Source: Geosiphon pyriformis (Eukaryota > Glomeromycota > Glomeromycetes > Archaeosporales > Geosiphonaceae). From it: a DNA stretch of 64,000 nt. This document shows positions 57,171 to 64,000 of this stretch, in pieces. The stretch is from assembly GCA_016748015.1 (NCBI GenBank), contig JAAOMT010000523.1:661102-725101 (forward strand), read 5' to 3'. Under the pieces are notes generated by a model. The model was not told the DNA's origin and did not search any database. It was given only the letters and a program-made list of their open reading frames with translations. A program made the translations under genes and the position numbers. The stretch's first letter is position 1, and the number at the start of each line of letters is the position of its first letter.

Positions 57171-58701
57171 CTTATTTTACAAGTACAGAGACAAAGCAAG
57201 TGAATTAAACTAAATGTGGCTCATGTGCTTTCTATATGTAACTGGCCACTTGAACCAATCAAAATGGCATTACATACTTACTAGAACTTTTGCACTATTG
57301 TCCAAACCAGAAAAAAACAAACATGGCTTGTGCAAACCAAAACTAACAGCAAAAGACTTAATTATATTAAGCAAACAAATTACTCTTTCAGACAGCAAAC
57401 TGGATCAACCATGCAACAAACTAGATACCATTTTCACATCACAAACTAGACCAGATTTCTCCATTAAGGCCTTAAACTTAGATTTTAGCAATTACAACTT
57501 ACTATAATGCTCATTAACCAAGTAGTAAATAAAGTCTATTATTATCAGAAAAGCCTTTTTCCTATTTTTAAAATACAATACTGTCTCTTTTACCCAATCT
57601 TTAAGAATAAAACTCTTGCACAAAACTGTGTAAATACCAACATTTGAAGCATCTAAAGAGAAAGTATAGAGCACTAAAGATAAAGCTAAAAAGCATCTTT
57701 TAATCAAGAATTTCTATAATTTAATATAATCTGAGATAATATCAAAGTACACAGAGGCATCTTTTACACAGATAAAAACATGATCAGACAGCTCTACATT
57801 ATCACACATTAAGCACTGAATGCCCAGATAATTTTTGTTATAAAGCCTTTTGCGAACAGCCACTAGTAATCTCCTATGTATAACTTTCATTAAATATATG
57901 CACAAAATAGCTGACTTTTTATTAATAAACTCAGCCAACATGTGAAATCTGAATGTTAAATTAAAACAGTACAATCTCAATTGACACATTAAATAAAAGA
58001 GCCCTCCAAGATATTAGTATCAAGACCTGTTTGTTACAATACTTAACAGACAATTCAATAAATATCACAAACAAAATTGTGAGTATTGTCCAAAACTATT
58101 TAATCACTCACCATAAAAATTTTTTTACAAACTCCAATAGGAAGAGCTAAATATGACTCTGCTATCATACAGACAAAAACATCAGCCTGATTATTATTCA
58201 CATCTCTTAAATAATCCTTTATCTTTATCTATCTTACAGAAATGTTTTTTAATCTAATTAAATTGGCAATATAACATCTTTTACCCAATACCTATTCCAA
58301 AAGTTAAAATAACATACATTACACTTCGAAAAACATGCTTTCAAAACTGCTTGACTATCTATGTACAAAACCATTAAGCAAGATAAAAAAATGTATTTTA
58401 GGACCAAAGCAATTGTCTGCAATTCGAACAATGTTAAAAATAACAAGCTGCCCACTTGAACATTCACACCAATTCCAATATCAAAGAAGTATGTTACTAT
58501 ATCATTAGAAATCTGTGGAATTCCCAAATTTTTTAAAGAATCATTAGTGTACACATTAATTAATCCACTTCATACTTTATGCAATTGCTTGTGTACTTCC
58601 AAAAATTCAGTTAAGCAGAAAAAATTCAAACAATTCAAACCAATACTATTATCAACAGACTTTATTGAAAGATTATTTATAAATGCAAACACTTTTACAA
58701 A
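57171..58701 (-). mobile_element. LINE L2, 3' part (RNase H and CCHC finger)
   Basis: Minus-strand relic. At 57714-57989 it reads YLMKVIHRRLLVAVRKRLYNKNYLG followed by the complete CCHC finger CLMCDNVELSDHVFIC. At 58258-58554 it reads RNase H text FFDIGIGVNVQVGSLLFLTL and LYIDSQAVLKACF, keeping the Asp that L1 has lost. The 3' end has an oligo-A tail. The right edge is a B-type solo LTR, after which L2 continues. L2 serves as the uninterrupted reference for the three insertion sites in L1 at 6787, 16758 and 18269. Confidence 0.85.
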
Positions 58702-59665
58702 CCATAGGTAATTATTTGAAGTCTCAAATTAAATAACAAATCCATAACTTGGTAATATTTGAAGGTTTTAGTTATCTAAAAGTTTTGATTGGAGTCTTTT
58801 GTATAATGAACAGAGATTCAAGTGTGGTTTTTTTTAGTAATGTTTTAAGTGTTAACTCTTGAGTTAATGTGGTTTGTTGTCTTTTACTTTCTGAAATCAC
58901 AATTTCATTAAATTTTTTCTCAGTGTAGTGGCCAGCAATCTCCTAGTAAGCCATCCTCAAATCTAAGTGTCTATCTTTATTTCTGGATCTTTTACCAATG
59001 CTATATCCTGATGTCAGTAACTCAGTGCTTAATCCTTAATTAATTAGTATACAACAATAAAAAAGAAAATAAAAAAAAAAAATAAAAGAAATAAAGAAAA
59101 TAGAAAATAAGCCAAAATAATAAAATGTTAGTATTCTATTAATAGCCATGATTAAAAGCTATTGTTTTAGCAGAGTTAAGTATAAGCAGCTATTAACATG
59201 AAGTATTAATAGTCAGAGTTTGATGAATATTTCTCAATCAATAAATAGTAACATAAATTGAATATGGATAAGTATTTTATTGATATTTTGATAATTTCAC
59301 TTTAGTGAATATGAACCATTCATAAAGAGATTAATAAATAGATAGGAAAAGAGTCTAAATTAAAAGATTTTGGTCTTTGTTCTTCTTTTTCTGCTTCTAA
59401 TACTCTTGCTATATATACATAATTTAGATTCTACAAAATCACTCATATTCCCAAGTAATGTGCTATAATTTCTTGAACAATACTTACATTGCTGAGCAAT
59501 GTGCCCTAATTTTCTAATATTGCTCTACATTACTAAATAATGTGCCATAATTTCTGATATTGTTCCACATTGCTGAGCAATGTGCTTATGTATTAACTAC
59601 TACTTTTCTATTGGTTTATCTGTTTTTTTACTATCTTTTTTTATATGTTTTCTTTATAAGTAACA
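58702..59665 (-). repeat. Solo B-type LTR inside LINE L2 (LTR5)
   Basis: Collinear with LTR1-LTR4 (ATTATTTGAAGTCTCAAATT near its start; ending AAGTAACA) but the first few bases are altered (ATAGG where others have TACAGG) and no clear target duplication is visible. Its sub-repeat module differs from the other copies: at about 59,450-59,590 it has repeats of GCTGAGCAATGTGC-type palindromes instead of GCAATTCCT-type ones. It interrupts L2, which continues at 59666. Confidence 0.85.
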
Positions 59666-60003
59666 TTGTACACAATTTTTTTCAATGTTGAAAAGTTTTT
59701 TAATCCATAATCAAACCATATTTATTCAGTAAAACATTTCCAAAAGCAACACCAAAACACTTTAAAAAATAGACTACATCAAAATAAAAAGCATCTTCTA
59801 ATATTTTGGATATTAAAGAATAGTTAGGTCTACAGAACACATTAGACAAATTATTGGCCAAAAACATCTCAGTGTCCAAAAAATTTTTTACAACACCAGC
59901 CAAAAAGTTATTTCTTAGATCAATCTTTAATTTGACAGAAAATTGCAAAGAGTTTAGAGGTACCCACCCTAAAACTTGTAAATCTAAAGCATGGTGCTCA
60001 AAC
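59666..60003 (-). mobile_element. LINE L2, upstream part (RT-RNase H connection), 5' truncated
   Basis: The frame 59700-60005 reads LDLQVLGWVPLNSLQFSVKL, IDLRNNFLAGVVKNFLDTE and VVYFLKCFGVAFGNVLLNKY, aligning with L4 at 63040-63320 and L1 at 28830-29120. The signal stops at about 60,003 in A/T-rich DNA, so this copy is 5' truncated, as is common for LINE insertions. Confidence 0.82.
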
Positions 60004-60254
60004 ATTAATTGTATTTACAATATTTATTTAAGATTAAATTTAAACAAAATATTTTTTTAATAATTTAACTTAAAATTATAAATTATAATATAATAAAATA
60101 TTAATTATTATTTTTAAAAAAAAAAAACAAAATATATAAAAAAATTTAGTTAAATTATTTAATTTATAATATTTTTTTAATGCTATTAACAATTATTAAA
60201 TAATTATTATAAATAAATAAATAAATAAATTTTTTTTTTTATTACAAATTTTAT
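60004..60254. other. AT-rich spacer between LINE L2 and L3
   Basis: A 250-bp A/T tract with a TAAA-type microsatellite (60,210-60,232) and an oligo-T run at 60,230-60,240 that corresponds to the oligo-A tail of L3. No coding signal. Confidence 0.75.
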
Positions 60255-61608
60255 AAATGAAGTCCAACCACTATCTAATACATAGAACTAAACTAAGTAA
60301 AACCAACTAAACACAGCTTATGCACAAACTACATGTAATCAGCCACTCAAGCCAGACAAGGCAACACTATACACCTATAGTAACAAAAGCATCACCACCC
60401 AAACCAGAGAAAAAATGACACAATTTGCGCCTACCAAACTTAACAGCAAAAGATTTTATAACACCAAGCATGTAAACAACACTAGCCGACAACATAGAAA
60501 CTACACTGCTGAACAAGCCAGAAATCACACTATTATCCCCAACCAAACCAGTTTTTTCCATCTCTGCTCTATGCATGGTCCTAACAATCCATATTCAAGT
60601 ATACTACAACTTTACCACAAATTTGATGTATTCTACTAAGGTCTGAGTAGTTTTTTTTTTCCCCTCAAAAACTGAAACAGCTTCAGCATACCAATCTCTC
60701 ATTACAAAATCCTTGCATACTGCTGTATAAAAACTCATATTTGAAGAACATAACGAGAGTGAGAGCAAAATAGCAGACAGAGATGAATTCAAAAGATCAG
60801 ACATCAACATCTATTTTTTAGCAGCTTTAGCCAAAATGTCCCCATGGAGACCAAAGTCATCAGAATAAGTGAAAACATGATTAAAGAACTCCACCTTATC
60901 ACACAGCAAACACAAAACACCAGAATAACTTCTGCTATACAATTTTTTTTTAACTGCAATTGGCAGCTACCTATATACAGCCTTCATTAAATACATGCAT
61001 AAATTGGCTGACTTCCTACTGGTGAATTCAGAAAGTATGTGTGAATCAGGATGCCAAATTGCTGCAGTAGCATCCCAATCTATTTTTTTAATCATAACAT
61101 TTGGAACTATATCAAAATCCAGACCAGCCTCCCAATAAGCACAGTATATTAACTGGTGTAAGTCCTGAGCAAAATGACAAACATTGCCAGATATGGTAGT
61201 TTTTTTAGTGACTAGAAACCTCTCCTGGATATTAACTGGCAAAGAAAAAGACGAGAAAGTAGCCTCATTAGCCAGCATGTCAGCTCTTATATTGCCCAAT
61301 ACATCCAAATGTTCTTTAACCTTTACCCACTTAATTGAAATATTTTTGTTTTTAAGGAGATTAACAATTTGCAATCTTTTGATCCAATATTGGTTATGGA
61401 AGTTAGGTGTAGTCAAAGAAGCCTCAAAAATACAGGCATCAATTGCAGATTAACTATCCAAGTACAAAACCACTAAGCAAGAGAATGGAACACACTCCAA
61501 GACCAACACTATAGCTTGCAGTCCAGCTAAAGTAAAGGACAAAAATCCAGCAACCTTAACTCCAATGCCTGCATTTGCAGCCAGAAAGTATGCAGCTGCC
61601 CTACCTGC
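60255..61608 (-). mobile_element. LINE L3: RNase H to 3' end (minus strand)
   Basis: Minus-strand frame 60967-61416 is open for 149 codons: QYWIKRLQIVNLLKNKNISI, WVKVKEHLDVLGNIRADMLA (the H...G-N-x-x-A-D motif of RNase H) and HPDSHILSEFTSRKSANLCM. Downstream come a CLLCDKVEF finger and, at 60367-60576, the C-terminal text GRRKLCHFFSGLGGDAF. It starts abruptly at 61608 with AGRAAAYFLAANAG against a D-type LTR; the missing N-terminal RNase H part is found in L4 in the opposite orientation. Confidence 0.88.
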
Positions 61609-62474
61609 TGTTACGGGATGGTTTTCTTGTTATATTTAATTGCTGATATCCCGCTTTAATTGCAATCAGTCTTTCATGAGTTCCTCAATTCTATTTGTGT
61701 AATAATGTCACTGTTATACTGAAGGCTTTCTTTTTATTGTTGCGATGTAAGTTATTCTTTAATTCTTGATTGTTGTGTGTGTTTATGTACTCCTTCTCAG
61801 AGGCTGAACTGAAATCTACCCACTGTCTGGGGTCTTCTCTGAGGCTATCCTTGCAATTGCCTGATGTGTTTCTCTAATCTAGAAACACAGAATGTTAATG
61901 GTCTTTAGCGCTTTTTTAATTCTCACAATAAAGCTTTTATCAATTAGTAACAATGTGAATAATCTTGATCAAGAATTATTCTTCCAAGGGATTCAGTTGA
62001 TGAATGATAGTTTCATTCAATAAATAATACAAGTAAGTTTCTTAATACTTTGGGTTGTGATAGTTCAGTTTTAAATATTCTTTTTCATTTCTTTTTGATT
62101 TTAAAGGTTTCTTGGGATATTTAATTTGAAAGTATGATTTAAAGTGGAGTTTGTTGGATAAAATTGGATCTATTGCTTGATAAGTTATGATTTTTATTAC
62201 TTGATTGATTCTTTCCCAATATTAAAACTACTGTATATATACATGTTTGTAGTTCTACGAGAAAATACTTTCTTTTTGATATTTCAACCTAGTGCTTGCT
62301 GCTATCACCAGTTGGTGTTGGCTGCTATTGTGAACTGGTGCTTGCCACTATCACGAGATGGTGTTTGCTACTATGTTAATCATTACCTTTCTAAGATTAT
62401 TACTGTGCTATATTATGATTGAATAGTTTGTATTATTTTTATGATTCTTTTTGCTAAATTCTTAAACCGTAACA
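61609..62474 (+). repeat. D-type LTR (D2), inverted relative to D1 and D3
   Basis: It begins TGTTACGGGATGG and ends AAACCGTAACA; 866 bp with perfect 8-bp inverted ends TGTTACGG/CCGTAACA. It is the reverse complement of D1 and D3. Its flanks are LINE in opposite orientations (L3 minus on the left, L4 plus on the right), so the two sides do not form one insertion site. Four 23-bp tandem units lie at 62,291-62,382. Confidence 0.8.
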
Positions 62475-63587
62475 GCATCTACATAGTATATTTTGAATAT
62501 TGCAAGTGAATTTTTTGTGATCAATGACATCTTAATTAATAATGATAAGATAGTAGTGATTTCTATCAATCAAGAGGTTAGGAATGCTTCACTATTAATT
62601 AATAGATCGCCAATTTTAATTGCTAAAAAGGGTAAGTTACACCAATATTTGGGTATCTTTCTGTCAACTGAGAGTTTTTTTAAGCCCAGTTTGGCTCAAG
62701 CCCATAAGGATGTCAGGTTTTTTTCTAATATAGTATTAAGAAAAGCTATTATAGACAAGCAATCCTGTTATTTGGTTTTGGCAGTTTTGCAACTCATTGT
62801 TAGCTATTGTATACAGTTCAGTTTTGTTGCTTTAGATGTGTGTTATAAGTGAGATATTATAATTAGAAAAGGTCTTAGAGCCAAAGTTGGTTTACTATAT
62901 GACTTCTCCAGTAAGGTCTTGCATTACTCTTCTTTATATGGTTTAAAGCTCTTTAAGCAAGTGCAGTCTGAAAGAAAACTGGTGTCACTAATTTTATTTT
63001 CTAATGGCCATGGCATTTTTGAACATTTATTTAATCATAGATTTTTGGATTTGCAAGTTCTGGGATGGTCTCTTTTGAATCCTTTGCAGTTTTCTGTTAA
63101 GTTGCGTGTTAGTCTTATTAACAATTTTTTGGCAGAGGTGGTAAAGATTTTTTTGGAGAATGAGTTATCTTTAGCAAACAATTTACCTTGTGCCTTTTAT
63201 GGGTCTGGCAATTTCCTGATGTCTGGCATTCTGAGTCAGTCTTTGTATTACAAATCCATTTTTTCATTGAAGCATTTTGGTGTTGCTTTTAGTGACAGAC
63301 TTCTTGACAAAAAAGAAAAGATGATAGACTGGAAACATTTTGGCATTGGAAGTGATTGAATCCAAGGGGTTCTGTGTCTTACTGGTTTTCTTTGACATCT
63401 GATTTTATGAACAATTATATTTCTTTAGGGGTCAGAGCTGCTGCTGCTACTAAGGAGAATGTATTGAGTGTTTTGGATTCTGATAAGTTCTTTGAAATTC
63501 ATAATAGTCTACTGGAGGTATGATCTGATTGTATTGAGGTTTATACAGATGGATCCTTGAGATGTGCTGGTTCTGTTGGGGTGGCGG
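62475..63587 (+). mobile_element. LINE L4: RT thumb to start of RNase H (plus strand)
   Basis: Plus-strand frames 62493-62852 and 62919-63359 read ILNIASEFFVINDILINNDK, LHQYLGIFLSTESFFKPSLA, LDLQVLGWSLLNPLQFSVKL and LKHFGVAFSDRLLDKKEKM. Near 63,535 comes EVYTDGSLRCAGSVGVA, the first catalytic Asp of RNase H. It begins just downstream of where the FVDD active site should be and ends at GTGGCGG against D3. It is far less decayed than L1: only a few stops, the first a TGA where relatives have Trp. Confidence 0.88.
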
Positions 63588-64000
63588 TGTTACGGTTTAA
63601 GAATTTAGCAAAAAGAATCATAAAAATAATACAAACTATTTAATCATAATATAGCACAGTAATAATCTTAAAAAGGTAATGATTAACATAGTAGCAAACA
63701 CCATCTCGCAATAGTGGCAAGCACCAGTTCACAATAGCAGCCAACACCAACTGGTGATAGCAGCAAGCACCAGGTTGAAATATCAAAAAGAAAGTATTTT
63801 CTTGTAAAACTACAAACATGTATATATACAGTAGTTTTAATATTGGGCAAGAATCAATCAAGTAATAAAAATCATAACTTATCAAGCAATAGATCCAATT
63901 TTATCCAACAAACTCTACTTTAAATCATACTTTCAAATTAAATATCCCAAGAAATCTTTAAAATCAAAAAGAAATGAAAAAGAATATTTAAAACTGAACT
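63588..64000 (-). repeat. D-type LTR (D3), truncated by window end
   Basis: It starts TGTTACGGTTTAAG, same orientation as D1, about 96-98% identical to D1 by eye over the visible 413 bases. It follows L4 directly. The 23-bp tandem units are at about 63,678-63,770. The right end lies outside the window. Confidence 0.8.

Noticed and set aside
62177-62422. An 81-codon open frame conserved in all three D-type LTR copies (also 33008-33253 and 63640-63885, minus)
   Set aside because: It starts with TTG, not ATG, lies inside an LTR across the 23-bp tandem array, and is conserved only because the copies are nearly identical; no domain is recognised.
1-64000. tRNA, rRNA or snoRNA genes and any prokaryote-like defence or biosynthetic system
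   Set aside because: I scanned for cloverleaf-type and box motifs and for gene clusters of that kind by eye and found none that I could support.

Overview
This is a eukaryotic, almost certainly fungal, window. The genes have short GT-AG introns of about 65-130 bp, single-copy housekeeping orthologues (ribosomal protein L6e, eIF3e, PIG-A/Gpi3, a Nit1-type amidase, an Rkm4/SETD6-type SET protein, Yar1, an Mgr3-like TPR protein) and a conserved fungal membrane protein. They sit in very AT-rich DNA full of decayed retrotransposons. The LINE (EEP endonuclease + FVDD-type reverse transcriptase + RNase H) and the dUTPase-bearing Ty3/gypsy elements look like families I associate with arbuscular mycorrhizal fungi (Glomeromycotina). 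That placement is inference from pattern recognition, not a search.

Layout. (1) 1-34,740 is a retrotransposon stack. It starts with the internal part of a minus-strand Ty3/gypsy element (A) and a composite LTR-mini-internal-LTR block (3850-5828). Then comes one minus-strand LINE (L1, pieces at 6425-6786, 17731-18268, 28134-32955 and 33833-34740). L1 is split by a full gypsy element B (6787-16750, minus), a solo C-type LTR (16758-17730), a full gypsy element C (18269-28133, plus) and a solo D-type LTR (32956-33832). (2) 34,741-37,888 is AT-rich DNA holding a degenerate Tc1/mariner copy with both inverted repeats. (3) 37,889-56,470 is a gene island free of recognisable transposons: RPL6(-), eIF3e(+), PIG-A(+), two-TM protein(-), nitrilase(+), SET(-), SDR(-), YAR1(-), mitochondrial carrier(+), Mgr3-like(+). 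(4) 56,471-64,000 is AT-rich DNA with further LINE copies (L2, L3, L4), a solo B-type LTR and two inverted D-type LTRs.

Functionally the island genes are ordinary and unlinked in pathway: translation (RPL6, eIF3e, the Rps3 chaperone Yar1, a putative ribosomal-lysine methyltransferase), GPI-anchor synthesis (PIG-A), mitochondrial transport/quality control (carrier, Mgr3-like), metabolite repair (Nit1-like) and lipid/retinoid-type SDR chemistry. RPL6/eIF3e and YAR1/carrier are divergent pairs with short shared upstream regions.

The most interesting content is in the mobile DNA. One LINE carries four nested LTR insertions whose target duplications can mostly still be read. A LINE at the right edge appears split and partly inverted between inverted D LTRs. 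Every readable reverse-transcriptase active site has Asp changed to Asn, and most stops fall at Gln/Trp positions, as expected of C-to-T biased decay. dUTPase-like domains sit between protease and RT in the gypsy elements. Each LTR family has its own internal tandem-repeat module. I see no CRISPR, no tRNA/rRNA gene and no prokaryote-like system.
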